Of a DNA stretch of 64,000 nucleotides, positions 11,051 through 24,000 are shown one piece after another. The stretch is from Eudorina sp. 2006-703-Eu-15 (Eukaryota > Chlorophyta > Chlorophyceae > Chlamydomonadales > Volvocaceae): positions 515,593 through 579,592 of the forward strand of contig BDSI01000079.1 of the NCBI GenBank assembly GCA_003117195.1, read 5' to 3'. Made by a program: the position numbers and the translations under genes. Each line of letters opens with the position of its first letter. Within the stretch, counting starts at the first letter, position 1. The notes under the pieces are model-generated. The model was not told where the DNA came from. It saw nothing but the letters and a program-made list of their open reading frames with translations, and ran no database searches.

Positions 11051-14000
11051 TCACAGTACGTTCCACGCGTCGAAGCCCCACCACTGGAGCCTGTCCTGCA
11101 CCTCCGGACAGCCCACCGGTGCGGGCAGTCGCCAAAAGTAGTGGTGGTCTACCAGCCGGAGCGCTGCCAGCGGGGCGGCCTGCGGAGCAACACCAGCGGT
11201 GCAGGAGCTCATCAAGGTCAGGTCCGGGTAAGACAGGCGCCTTTTGCGACCTGGCTCGCATCCATCCGCGTCCCAAACGCGGTTGGAAGACCTCTCCGAA
11301 TTTCCAGAGCCCTCAGCCCCCAACCCGCTGTGCGCAACGAGTTTTGCAGCCAGCGGCGCTGCGGACCCACATCAGCGGCAGCTCTACACACGCACACACA
11401 TACACACACACGCGGCAAAGCGCGCGAGCCTCACCTGCGCAATCTGCATCTGCCACTGCACCAGCTGGTGCGGCGGCGCCGCCCAGTCCGGCAGCCACAC
11501 GCTGCGCAGCCGGGTCATCCCCCCCTCCGCCACCAGCGCCATGGCCGCTTCGTGCAGCGCCAGGGAGCGATCGCTCTCGGCCGCTATCACGTCCAGCATA
11601 AGCTGCGGTCACAGGGAGGGGCCGCGAACTTCAAGAACAGGCCAGCGCCTAGATTACCTTGATGGGGTGACCGGGGGTCCGCTGCATGACGCGTTTCCGT
11701 GAGAATCCAACCTCAGTGCAACGGAACTTTGCAAGATCAGATCAGCGATGTGGGTTTCCAACAACAGCACAAGCCCTCTGTCCGATGCGTGCGCTGGGAC
11801 ACGCAGGACGCGAGCTCAACGCACGGCCGACCCCCTCCCCATGTCGACCCCAGCCGCTGACACTGCCGCGCAACTTGCAGAAACAAAGATGCCAGGTCGG
11901 GTTGATGCCGCTTCGGGCTGGAAGCATCAAGTGCTGCTGCTGCTGCTGCTGCTACGTCCGCGCGACGGGAGGGTGCATGATGACAGACAACGGAAAGTAC
12001 GAACGTACACGAACGGCATCAGGTGCCAGGCACACCGCCCAACAGTCCCGCGGCACTCACATCGGCGTCCAGCTCCACATCTTCGAACCGCCGCGGATCC
12101 AACATGAGGTGGCGTAGCTGCGTCAGGCCCCACAGGTGCGGCATCAGCCGGAAGTTGAAGCCGCCCAGGCCCAGCGTGGTCAGGTCCTGGAGACGATCAA
12201 ACGGGGTACGGGAGGCGGTCACAACGAGTGGCTTACACACAGACTGCGCTGACTGCGCTCACAGCCAGAGCAGAGGTCCGAATGACAAGTATATGGCATT
12301 GTTGCCATAACTGAGCAAAGGTTGGGTGGCGGTTTGAGAAACAAGTAAGCCCGGTACCCGGGAGCGCGGTGCTGCCGTGCGCGTCGCCGTCCTGGAGACA
12401 TCATTCCCTCCCCCCTCCCTGCCCTGCACTCATTCCTCTCGGCACGCCACCATGGCCCCGCCATGGCCCCGCTGTGAGAACCTCGGGACAACACATGCGC
12501 CCCTCAGCGCCCCGGCCCATCCCGCCCCGCCCCGGCCCACCTTGAGTCCATGCAGGGCCTTGAGCAGCTGCACCGGCAGGTCCTCCTGCTTGCTGATGTG
12601 CCGCACCACCAGCGTCTGCAGCTCCGGCAGGGCTGCAGCCATCTCCTCCGGCTGCGCGCCGCCCACGTTGCAGTCCGCCAACCACATGTGCAGCAGCGAC
12701 GGCGCCACCGGCGCAGCGCCGCCGGGCGCTCTCACCTGGCCGCTGCAGCCGTCGCGGCCGCGCGCCCAGTTCCCTGCTGTCCCCTCGAGCGCGTGGGCGG
12801 GGTCCTCGCCATGCCAGCCATCGGCCGCATCGACGCCATTGCTGGGGCCCCCGCCTGTATTAACGTCGCCGCAGTCTGAGGTAGCCATCAGCGAACCTGG
12901 CGCCCCAACCTCGGAGGAATCCGTATCTGCCTGCTCGCCATCTAGTGGTGGTGGCGGTGATTCGGCCGGTCGTGAGGCAAGCGGTGCAGCAGCGGCCGCA
13001 CTCGTGGTGGCGGGGCCAGTCTGCGCCTCCGCGGTTCCCGCGGTTGGGTCCGCCTCTGTCTGCGTCGACACGCTTCGGGCCCCGGTTGGCACCCCCGTCA
13101 GATTGGCCCGGTGGCAGAGCCCCGGGGTGGGGGAGGCACGGGGCGCGGTCGCTGGGTCCGGCGCTGCCCCCGACTGTGAAGTGGGCACGCCCGCACAGAT
13201 GTTGACACGGTTGGCGCACAGGCTTTTGAGCGTGCTGCGGTCGTGGAAAGGACAGCGGCGGAGCTTCAGCGAGCCAGCAGATCAACAGCAGGCGAGGGCG
13301 GTCATGAGTAGGTGCTTGTTTGATGTGGTACGATTGCCCTCGGGACAACCGACACAGCAGTGTCGAAACTGTCGTTGTTATCTGCGCGCCCATTGCCGGT
13401 ACCGCAGCCCTGGTTCCTCCCCCCGGACACCGACTCGCGCCCTCACCTCGGCAGCTCCCCCAGGTAGATCAAGTGGCCGCTGGTCTCCGGCAGGGGCGCC
13501 GCGAAGTTGACCTGTGGGCCCCAGGACGCGACCCGTCCGCACAGCAAGCCCAAGCACGGACAAATCTCACCAGAGGCACCAGAAGTGTCGACAAGTAACC
13601 AGTCAAGCGCGGGCGCTGGAAGGGTGCTGGCTGGTCCCTTGCAACGTGTCATGCCGACGGCAGATCCATCGCAGTGCGGCAGCCACGTTCGTGATCGCAT
13701 CCAAGGTGCACTAATCCGCCTCCCAGCCCCAGCCCCAATCCCCTTTCCCCAAACCGCCGCCCCTAGCCATCCCCTTTGCAACGGTTCTCATCTGCAACAC
13801 CTGTCGGGCTCTTTCGACCTCATTCGTCTCGCGGCACAAACCCAGTTCTCCCAAAGCAGACACACACGCACACACACGCGGCTTGGACGGGCCTCTTATC
13901 TAAACACACACGTGTGCGTGTGTTTAGAATTGCAACCCGCCCGCCCGCCCGATCCCAGGTGGCAATATACTTACCATAGAACCTGCGAGGAAAAACTTAC

Positions 14001-17000
14001 CAGATGCAGGCGCGCGGACAAGGCAGCCGCGCCACCACCGCAAGGCAAATCATACCGCAAATACTAAATACGGAGACGCACGACGCACGCAAACGGATTG
14101 GTTACCGACCTGTAAAATTTATGACGTGCGTGTGTGTTGCAGGTGCTTTGGTAAGTATGTGGGCCTGGGCGCGCTCGGGTGGGTCATAACATTAAATACA
14201 CACGCTGCTCTGACCCTTGCATATTACGCAAACCTGTTCTTCGCCTGCCTAACAAAACACACACACACACACACACACCTGCGAGTCGGGGCTGATCCTG
14301 TTGGCCACCGTGAGCGACCTCAGGCGGGTGAAGGCGGTGAAGCTCAGCGGCTCCAGCGTGGGGAGCATCAGCCCCTCCATGTTCCAGGACAGCAGGTGCA
14401 GGGAGCGCAGCGCGGGCGCCAACGGCTCCAACGCCCGCACCAGCCTGTGGACGACGACAAGCACGTCCGTGGGGGCACAAACAAGTAAGCGCCGGTGGGA
14501 CACCCAACGAAGCGCTGGCATTGCAACATACATCGCCCAGCTGCCCCCAAAAATGAACCCCACCCAACACACACACGATGCCCTCAGTTATCTTTTACAC
14601 ACGATGCCCTTCACGTGTAATGGCATCCCGTCCTCGGCCGGGTTGGTGGGAAGCCAACTATTCCTGGCCCGCTGCCCGGCCCGCATTCGTCCCCACTCCT
14701 TCGGCTGCCTTTCTGCGGCTCTCCTACACCGCTTGCCGTACATTTCATGGTCGTCACAATCCTGACAAAACTGCCCCACGCCCAACCCCATAGTTCCGGT
14801 TTGCTTCTTAATTTGTCTATTGCTCCGCCACTGTTCGTTATTCTCCTTGCTGACCGTCTCTTTCCTTGCCCGTGCTGGTGTTGTCCCTGTCGGCCTGCTC
14901 CATGGACTTCGGCGCCTACATCTCCACTTCTTCACATGCCCTCTAGGTCGGTGTCATGAATATTATTTCGGTTCGGGTACTGCTGGGTCGCCCATTTCAT
15001 GCCGGGTCTTGTTTTGTTCTGCAACTTTTGTCGGTGGTGGCGCGGCTGCCTTGTTGCGGTTTGCATGTATTCCAATTCGCAGGTTCATATGGTAAGTATA
15101 TTGATGCTTAGTTTGGGTCGGGCGGGTCTCATATCTAAACACACACACAGGCAGCAGTTACCCTCGCCCGGCATAACAATGCCCCTTGCATGTCACGCAC
15201 TCCCGTTCTGCTTGCCTAGGATCACACTTTGCAGGTCATATGGTAAGTATCGCGGGACTGGGCAGTTCGGGCGGGTTTCTCACTCAACCTCAACACACGC
15301 GCGCGCACCCCTGGGTGATGAAGCACGTGCTGCCCTCCGGTCCGAACTCGATCAGCAGCTGCTGCAGTCGGCCTCCCAGCGGGGCAAGCGCCTCCAAATG
15401 GGACTGGGCCTACAACCATAGGTGCGGGCGCGGCCGGGGCTGCGGGGTGAGGCGGTCTGTGCCCTGGAGATGACAACCACACAGGTACCTACCGTACATG
15501 CATGGGGTGACGGGTGGGGAGCTGCAGGCGGCCTCGTAAGAGCCCCCGGGTCGAGGAGTCAGACATGTTGGCCAACATGTCCTCCAGACCTCCCCTCCTG
15601 AATTCGTCGAGCTGCCCTTCACACCCGCCGGTGACGGCTGCCTTGTGAGACACAGCACGCGGACCGTGACTGCCGCAGCTGCCACAAGGGACCTCCCGGG
15701 GCCAATCCAGTGGTGACTGCACGCATTCGACTGCGCGGAGATCCCCACGATAACCTCCTTGTGGCACGCGGTGGCACACTCACCACGGCCGTTGCCCGCA
15801 GCGTGTTCCGCAGAAGGACGCTTTCCGGGATCGGGCCCGCCGGATCATCCTCGTCCGGAGGTCCCCCGGCCGCAGCGCCGCCCGCCATGCCACCGCCTCC
15901 TGCAGCGCCACCACCGCCGGCCGCTGCCCCAGCCGGCTCATCCAGTCCCGCTGCTGCTGCAGCACCGGCAGCCGCGCCGCCGGCCTCGTCCATCCCCAAG
16001 TGAAACGGCATCGGCTCAATCATCAGATCGCCCCCCAGCAGGTGCTCCAGCTGATCCTGAATGATCTGCGCAATATTTATCTGTTCGAGCAGATCCGCCG
16101 GGTGCGGCAGCTGAGCAACCGGCTGCTCCAGTTGCTGCGCTGGCGCCAGCTGCACTTGGTCCTCGCCCGCTTGCTCCGCTCCCGCGCCGCCCTCTGCCTC
16201 TGGGTCCTGACTCCAATCCATTTCCGTGGTGCCACTTCCATCGTCGTCGCTGCTTTCGGAGGCAGCAGCACCCCCGCTCTGGCTGGGCGCCGCTGGGCTC
16301 ACCGCCCCCTGTCCGCCTGCTCGCCTGCTGGGGCCTCCCAAGTCCCGCCCGACCTCGCCCGCATCCGCAGCCGGTCCTGCGCTCTGAGTCCCATCGCCGC
16401 TGGCCGCCTCGATGTGTCCGCCACCGGCGTCCGGGGCGCCACCGGCGTCCGCCTCCACCCCCGCCTCCGCCTGTGCATCGGCTTCCCCCGGCTGCTGCGG
16501 CGGCGGTTGCTGCTGCGGGGGCTCTGCAGCCTGCGGCGGCAGTTGGATCTGCTCTACCAACGCGTCCTCCTGCGCTACCGGTGCCGCCTCCCCATTGCCA
16601 GCAGCAGGCGCCGGTACAGCTTCCACCGCCGCTTGCGCCTCCTGGCCCCCCGGCACGGCAACATCCTGTGCTGCCTCCACTGCCGCAGCCTGGTCCGCTG
16701 CCGCGCCATCCACCGCCACCCAGACGTTGAACAGCATCAGCTCCTGGAGCCCTGGCAGTGCGGTCAGACAGTGAAGAAGCGACGGGCGTAGCTCCTGTGC
16801 GGGATCGAGGGCAGTACACAACGTGCGGGCCGCGGGCCGGGAACAAGTTGCACCGACGCGAAGAGTGCCAGGCATCTCACAACCTGCGAAGCTCACAGCA
16901 TCAGCCGACACACTGCGGGGTTGTTCGTGGCCGTGCAGGATGCGGCAGATCACGCAGGCACAGGCGGTAAGCGCAGGCGCACGGCCGAGTGAATCGTGCA

Positions 17001-20000
17001 AACATCAGTGCGCGCGAACACACCGCGCACACAAGGAAACCCGACCAGCGCTGTTGGGTCATCAGGTACCCCGCTGTTGGGTCATCAGGTACCCCGCGGC
17101 GGAAGGCCGCGACACAGGAGGGGCACCTCTCGAACGGGCCGTCCCACCCCAACATCCACATCCACCCTCGCCTCCCTTGCTCTTCAAACATCAACTTCTC
17201 GACTTTCCAAACACGCAACTCGCGCCAACCCGCCTCCTGAATGATACCGCGGTCCCGCATACCCACCATACAGAACAACTTGATGCGAGCCAGTCGCGAG
17301 CCCGCCTGTGCCATGGCCTGAGGCGACGTTGCACAGGGACATGACGAGGAGAGCGCACGTGGGACAACCGACAGGGTAGCATGACACGCGGCGTCGAGCA
17401 CACCACAGCCGCACGCGAAACCTTAACTCAGTGCGTGGGCCCGTTGTGATCCCTTTGAACATTGTCATACATCGCGCACAAGGCGGGGGTATGGATTGGG
17501 GAACCGATACGTGGCACAGGAGTCAATACGCGACCCAAGTTACTTACCATACATACCTGAATTGTGCGCTCACTGTTACCTCGGGCGACCGCGTCGCCGC
17601 CGGACCCATCCCGGACCAACCAAGGCGGGGGGAGGGGACAATTCGCCTCGGGCTCAGCACCCGACACTGACCCATTTGCCTTCCCATCGCTGGCTTTTAC
17701 CTCACCGGACCCAATCTTGCACACCTGGCACTCATACCCGTAGGCAGGGCCCTCCAGACCTCCACCACGAGCTCGAGTTCAGCCGAGGCAGAGGCAGCCC
17801 CATCCCCAAGGCACCCCGAACGCACCATGAGCCCCGCCTCCAGCTCCTTCTGCCCGGCCCCGAACTCGCCCACGCTCGACAGGGACAGGTACGACAGGTG
17901 CGGCAGCAGCGAATCAAGGCGACCGAGAAGCCTGTGCAACGCCGGCGAAGTCGTCAGGCTGAGGTACTGCAGGCTGTACGGCCGCTGAGCCCATCTGGGA
18001 AGGCGTGGGCGGTGGGAGCAGCTGTGCGAGGGGCCCCCGCTGCTGCCACCGGCGCACCCGGCCGTGCGCGGCCACTGTACCACACCGCTCGGTCCAGCGC
18101 CGTGCTCCGCATCCCGGTGGCTGTGCGGCTGGTTCGGGTGAGGCGCGGGATGGTCGTACTGGTGGTAGGCGCTGTTGGCAGGATTCGCGTGGACGGGGAG
18201 GAGGCCGTTGGGCCCACCGTTGTGGTCGGCACCAACGTCCTGCTGGTTGTGCTGGCCGTGAGGGTGGTTGTGGGGGAGACCCTGCTGCGCCCCACCAGGC
18301 GGCGGGGGCTGGTTGTCGGCCGGCGGGCCGTCACCGACCCACGGACCAGCCATGGCATCGCCCTCGTAGCTCAAAATGAGGCGGGTGAGCTCAGGAAGGG
18401 CCATCAGCGAGACCACCTGTGGAAGGAGGGCAGTGAAGGATACGACCAACAGTTTGAGGGTGGGTGTATAGGAAATTGGTGGACATATTCAAACTGCGCT
18501 GCTGTCAGAGCAAAGGTGGTGGGGTAGACGGAGGCACAGCAGCAAGAACGCGCTTGGTGCGGATCCTCTCATCCTGTTACCCCTCAGACAGAGGAGGGTC
18601 GCGTTCCAACCCCTGTGGCCCTCTGCCCTTCAGCACCCAATCGCCCCCGGCGATTCGCCCCCGGCGAAGCAGGTGAGGTGTCACAACCCAACCCAACCCA
18701 GCCCTGCGGCGCACCTCCTCCCATCCCGCCCCCTCCGAATCGAAGTACAGCGACAACGACCTCAACGAGCTGACTCGCGCCAGAGACGCCGCCGCAGCGC
18801 GGTCCAGCATGAATGCGTTCAGGTCCAGCGCATGCAACCGGGCGCCTCCGTCCGTCAGCGCGCGGATCAGGCGGGGGGTGTGCGGACAGGTCCACACCAC
18901 CTCCTGCCTGCAGGGCAAAGATGGCCCGTGACGAATCGCCGATGAACTTGAAGATATATGTGGTGATTGGAGTGGTCAATCAGGTACATCGCATTGCGCA
19001 ACGAGCTGGGATACTCAAGACGTTTTCAAGGCCATAACGACATTAAGCACAGCGGTCCACACGCAGTAGGCTTTGCCGCACAGCACCTCCGCCCAGGGTA
19101 CGAGCAAACGCAGGCGGATGCCGAGCCCAGCTGGGGACAGCTGTGTGCCCGACAGACAGCAGTACGCAGACGGCAGGCGGACGATACCTGCCTCTCTGGT
19201 ATCCTGGTCAATCCCCCTCCTCATCCCGGTGGCGGCGACCCCACAAGCCGCGCACAGTTCGCCACCCACCGCCAGCCGATACCTACCTGCCAAACAGCCA
19301 CCGTAGCGTCAGCTCCTGGAGCCGGGTCAGGCTGCTGAGCGACATCAGGCTCCGACTGAAAGCCCACTGCGAGAATGCATGGGACCGGATCGGGCCGACA
19401 TGGTGAGTGAGGGATAACACGACACGATCGTCCCAATCAAACCAAAAATTCACCCCAGCGCACTGCACGTTTTGCACATCCTGGGAGTTTTGCATGCACC
19501 TTACCTGTGGCGGCTGGCCGTCTAAACAAGACCTGCAGGTATGATTTCGCCCCGAGGACGACAGCATCGCAAGGCCGCGTCGTCACCGCAGCTCCCGGCA
19601 CCAAACTGGGCAATGAAGCTGTGATCCGAGAGCCCCAACACACCGCTGCGGCGCTCACCTGCTCGACCAGAGCTGCTACCCACGGTCGTGCACACGCGCA
19701 GACCCCGTCAACACCATCCCTCGCACGTCTTGTTTGGTCGTGCGGGCGCGAGGCCACATCACAGCCACACCCCCCCTCCACCTGAAGCTCCAGACGCCCG
19801 ACCCACCTGCGCGCTCGGGTCCAGCCCCGGTGCCCCCAGGCTCCACAGCTTCAGCGTCACCAGCTGCGTCAAGGTACCCAGGGTGGTGAGCTGCTGCGGG
19901 AAGTCCCAAGACAGCGTGTCGTAAATGTGCAGCTGCGTCACAGGCTTCCCGCAGGCTGACAAGCCCCTCAGCGCCGCCACCTCCATGCGCGGGTGCTGCA

Positions 20001-20583
20001 GTTGCGAACGGTGGAGGCCCACAGTGCGGGCGAACGGGAAGCGGTGGAGCAGCTTCTCCAGGAGGGGAGGAGTGATCCCCGAAGCGGCCGAGAGGCTCAG
20101 GCCGGCGGCGCAGGCTGCCGAGCCGACACCCTTCGCGGCGCTCGAGCCACCTGCATCGCCGTGGCCACTACGACTGCTCGACTGAGAGGCTCCCGCTGCC
20201 AGATGGCCGCCTTTAGATTGATCTGTGGCAAGGCCGTGGGGATCGTTGGGAACGGCAGCCGCCCCGACAGCGTCGACCCAGTTCGTGCGGACGTGAACCT
20301 CACCCGTCTGCCGCGCGTCCAGCTGGCGTTTGTCCGGCGCCTGTTGCTGCTCAGCTGCCAGCTGGCGCTCCCTCAGAATATTCAGGTATCGGTCCACGAT
20401 CTCGATCTGTGGTGAGCCCAGCGGCCCTGACGGCAACGTTACCTCGTTGAGCATGGGTACGTGCAGAACCGTCACAAGGGGTAGAACCGCTTGGCGCCAT
20501 GTCCTTGACACCAGGGCAAAGGAGTTCAGATGTGAGGGGAGAAGGAGCTTTGCCACCTCCTGCAGGGGGAAACCGCCCAGCAT
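11051..20583 (-). CDS. F-box-like leucine-rich-repeat protein
   Basis: Exons (minus): 20583-19807, 19675-19659, 19532-19505, 19366-19287, 18907-18715, 18416-17738, unresolved exon(s) in 17737-16795, 16794-15784, 15641-15498, 15409-15309, 14444-14279, 13511-13447, 13234-12541, 12186-12061, 11602-11435 and 11179-11051. The phase is consistent except across the unresolved gap. The start is the first ATG after an in-frame TAA; an upstream GTG is not needed. The total is about 1,450 aa. Residues 1-45 (LLLPSHLNSFALVSRTWRQA and flanks) look like a divergent F-box. Leucine-rich repeats follow in several exons, for example TRLQELTLRWLF, PELTRLILSYE, LQELMLFNVWV, RLRSLTVANRI, LTTLGLGGFNF and TQLRHLMLDPRR. 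They are interrupted by Ala/Gly/Gln-rich inserts, the largest in the 337-codon exon 16794-15784. It probably acts as the substrate-recognition subunit of an SCF ubiquitin ligase (inference). The 17-nt second exon and the gap are the weakest parts. Confidence 0.75.
13914..14128 (-). repeat. Dispersed repeat family A, long copy in F-box intron
   Basis: About 213 bp that matches 44377-44590 in reverse complement with few differences. Shared landmarks are TTTTACAGGTCGGTAACC, GGTGGTGGCGCGGCTGCC, GGTAAGTTTTTCCTCGCAGG, ATGGTAAGTATATTG, a GGGCGGGC run and a CTAAACACACAC terminus. It lies in the intron 13512-14278 in the same sense as the host gene. The CA-rich terminus meets a second, opposite terminus at about 13899-13927, forming an inverted repeat. 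Confidence 0.8.
14150..14278 (+). repeat. Dispersed repeat family A, partial copy ending in (CA)n
   Basis: It has the landmarks GGTAAGTATGTGGG, TAAATACACACGC, CCCTTGCAT and CGCCTGCCTA, then (CA)n up to 14278. On the minus strand this (GT)n run is itself the 5' splice site of the exon ending at 14279. The same order of landmarks recurs at 15078-15310. Confidence 0.6.
15000..15310 (+). repeat. Dispersed repeat family A, two diverged units in F-box intron
   Basis: Two successive units carry CATATGGTAAGTAT at 15087-15105 and 15236-15253, each followed by a GGGCGGG segment and a TAAACACACAC- or CAACACACGCG-type end. They are preceded at about 15035-15055 by GGTGGCGCGGCTGCCTTG, shared with the long copies at 14 kb and 44 kb. 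Confidence 0.6.
18466..18516 (+). repeat. Dispersed repeat family B, copy 1 (intronic)
   Basis: TATAGGAAATTGGTGGACAT followed by ATTCAAACTGCGCTGCTG and CAGAGC. It is about 45-50 bp and lies in the F-box gene intron between exons 18907-18715 and 18416-17738. The same block recurs in introns of other genes in this window. Confidence 0.75.
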
Positions 20584-21051
20584 TCGAAGGTGCACGGCGA
20601 GTGGTTAAGGAGACTCGTGACGGAGCTGAAGCAAAACCTAAACACGGTGTGTCGTTTCTGCTTATTGCTGCACACAAGTTGGGAGGTGAGCAGAAGCCGT
20701 TTCAATCGGCCGTCACCGACTCTTTAACGGATGGCACTAAACGTAACCAAAAAAACTTCAGTATACACCAGAAACTAACAGTAATCACGCCGCCGACAAG
20801 GACGCTCACCAAAAGTAACTCCGTCGGCAGATTAGACCAGTCTACAACGTCTGATGGTCGAGCCATTTTTCAAAATGCAACTGAAGCACTATCATATGTC
20901 ATGTATCAGTATGTTTGTATGGCTTGTGCGGATCTGGACGCTTTCCGAGACCCTAACCGAGGAGCTAACCGAAAATACGGCCGCCCGTGAAACAATGGTT
21001 CGTTTCAAGGCAGCTTCTAAGTAAAACACACAGAAAATAAAACGCGTGTTG
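20584..21051. promoter_or_regulatory. Bidirectional promoter region, F-box and MATE genes
   Basis: 468 bp separate two divergent starts, the minus ATG at 20583 and the plus ATG at 21052, so both promoters and 5' leaders must share it. It is more AT-rich than the exons on either side. I see no clear TATA box. Confidence 0.5.
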
Positions 21052-24000
21052 ATGATGTCTGGGCGCACGCTTGGGCAATCAAGCGGCTGGATTAATAGTC
21101 AGCAGACTGTCGTTCTGAGACATTTGCGCCAGCTCGCTAATCCCGTGAGAGAAGCATTACTGGTGCAATATGGTCAATTTATTCCAGCGCCACAAACCTG
21201 TAGGTTTCGGAAATATTCTGAGGTCAGGGTCGTATGCTGCGACTCATCGGCGCGGTTGCTCATACCGCCAGGTGCGAGGCGTGCGCCGGTGGCGAGGGCA
21301 TTTTTCAACAGTCATCGGCGGGAGCGCGCTGGCGTAACGGAAACCCCCCAGGAGTCCGGAGTGGCTAGCGCGCAGGACAGGTGCGCCACGGGCGCGACGA
21401 GTGCTGGCTTGCACACCCAAACCATTGGACGCTGGGCTGTACAAGATATCAGGGATGATTATGATAAGCCGCAAACCGGGCTAGGCAGCATACCCACGGG
21501 GGTTCTGCTTCCCGCCCCGACGTGCAGACCTGCTGAAGAGTCACATCGCAAGGCCGAGTCAACAGTATCACCCCCCTCCCCTTATGGAAGTCTACGCGCT
21601 CTGGACAGCGAGATCCTGTCCATCGGGCTGCCGGTCAGTGGCCATTGCGCGCTTCCTGCAGAGCCAGGCTGAGCCATGGGGGGGAAGCGGGGAGGGAAAC
21701 CGCTGTAGGGGTACACCGCATAGGGGTGACTGCCTGCAACTAGGGTGAGCCGGCACCTCATGGCGGTTGACTCGGGGGGGGGATGAAGGTGGGGACACGC
21801 GAGCCGCGGGCGGTTATGGGAACCCACCCGCTCAGTCGGGATGAGACTGACGGGGATATCGACTTCCGGTCAGTACAACGAGCCGCGCGTTGGCTGCGGA
21901 CAGCTGCTGGTGGCTGCCTGATCGCATCACAGCGGCCAGACGTCGGCGGACGGGACTCATCGGCTTCCGTCGCCCAGAGTTGGTCAGGGCGGCTGCGAAC
22001 CGGCTCAGGCCGCCCCATGCCCCACCCACAGGGTGTTTACAACCAGCGACCTCGCGCACCGAGTTGGGGTGTTACCATGTACATATTTTTTGGGGATAGC
22101 ATGGCGTGCCGGCGTTCCTAACGATGGTGTCGAACGGATTCAAACCATTCAAAAGGGTGATATGCCGTACAAAATGGGCACGTGTAGTACCAGTGCCATA
22201 GCCATGGTTGTTCTTTCTGCAGCTGCAGGGGTGTGCGGACGTGAGCTGTCCCGCCAGCGTGTGCCACACGGCTCCCAACGCGACGAGTCCAGAAGGCCGC
22301 ACAAAGCAGATGCAAGCGCTAGACACGGCGTAAGGACATCCGATAACCTACCTGTGCAGGGTTCGAGACTTGCGTCATGACACCCCCCGCTGCGCCCGCT
22401 TCCCCCCCCCCCCGGCCCCCCCCCTCACACACTCCACCACCATGCGTGTGTCAGATGCTGGCCACGTTGGCCGCTGACCCCATCGCCGGCCTGGTGGACA
22501 GCGCGTACATGGGGCGGGCGGGGTCGGCCCAGCTGGCGGCGGTGGGGGTGGCCCTCAGCATCTTCAACACCGCCACCAAGCTCTTCAACGTGCCGCTGCT
22601 GGCGGTCACCACCAGTGCGGTCGCCAAGGCCACGGGGGAGGCGCGCAGGGCCGCGGAGGCGGCGGAGGCGGCCGCCGACGCCGTCGTGACCGCCGCCACA
22701 GCCCCCGCCGGCGCCACCCTGACGGCCGCAGCGGCGGACGCACGGGCTGCAGCCGCAGCCGCAGCCGTCGCCGCGCTGCCCGACCTCGACGCGGCACCTG
22801 GCGGGGCGGGGCACAGCGTGGGCGCCTGCACGCCGCCCCACAACGAGACCAGTACGAGCGCCGGCAGCGGGCCGCAGGCGGACACGGGCACGACGACCGC
22901 GGCCGCCGAGGCGGCCGCCGAGGCTGCCGAGGCGGCTGTCGCCGCTGCCGCCTCCGCTCAGGCCCGCACGGCCTCCGCCTGCATCTGGCTGGCGGTGCTG
23001 GTGGGGCTGCTGCAGGCGGGGGTGCTGCTGGGGTGGGGGCCTCAGCTGGTGGCGCTGTGGGGGGTGGGGGCGGCCTCCCCGGTGCACCAGCCGGCGCTGG
23101 GCTTCCTGCTGGTGCGGGCGGTGGGGGCGCCGGTCACCGTCCTCATGCTCACGCTGCAGGTAGGTGCGCAGGGGCGGGGCCCGGAGGCGAGAGGCTGGGG
23201 TGGCTAGGGGCCGGGCCGAGAGCCGGAGTGCTTACGGGCTTGGCGCACACGGGTGGAGGTGGAGGTGGAGGTGGGGGTGTGGCCGCAGCCGGGGCGCAAA
23301 GGGTGAACGCGTGTGGCGGTTCCAAACACGGTAGCTGCGCGACGTGCGAACCCGGGGGAGGTGGGGCGTCGGAGGAGCAGCCCCCGGGGATGAGGAATCC
23401 GAGTGGGGAAGGGGGGGACTGCCTGCTGGTGCGGACATGACGTCGGGGCGAATGGAGGTGGGGCTCCTGGGACCTCCCGGCAACTTGTTCCACAATCGCT
23501 TCCAGGGCGGCCGGTGGGTGCCCCTGTAATCGTGTGTACTTGGGACACGTGCTCGGGAACCGGTACGCTTCTTCTCCGCAAGGCTGTACGGGCGTCCGGT
23601 GCTTCGCTTGATCGCGGTAACCGCAGTTATATTCTCCGGCGATAGGCGCCGATCGGCCAATTACCCCGTCTCTTTTGGATCTGACATTCTGGGCGAGTCC
23701 GAAGTGCGCAGCCTGTGTTCTGTTCTCGCCCCATTCACAGGACCACCGCCTTGCCCTGGCAGTCCTCGAAGCTAATCCACTTGAGCTTCACTCGCCTCCC
23801 CCCCCCCCGACCCGGTAGTGTCAATCTTCCACCGGAGGCCCTGCCTTTGGCAGTCAGCGCTGTTCCTCGTCGACTACCGACGGGCATTATATACGGTACC
23901 CCTCGCTCCCGCGCCCCCCCCCCCCCCGCTCCCTCCTCCCCGGCTGCAGGGTGTGTTCCGCGGCCTCCAGGACACCCGCACCCCCTTCCAGGCCACCCTG

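Noticed and set aside
16000..16791. 263-codon plus-strand frame
   Set aside because: Antisense shadow of the 337-codon exon of the F-box gene; high GC opens all frames.
20595..20595. GTG as start of the F-box gene
   Set aside because: A proper ATG lies 12 bases downstream in frame, and nuclear genes of this kind use ATG.
22355..22370. GGTTCGAGACT resembling a tRNA T-loop (B box)
   Set aside because: No A-box, acceptor stem or anticodon stem can be folded upstream, and the site lies inside the MATE intron.
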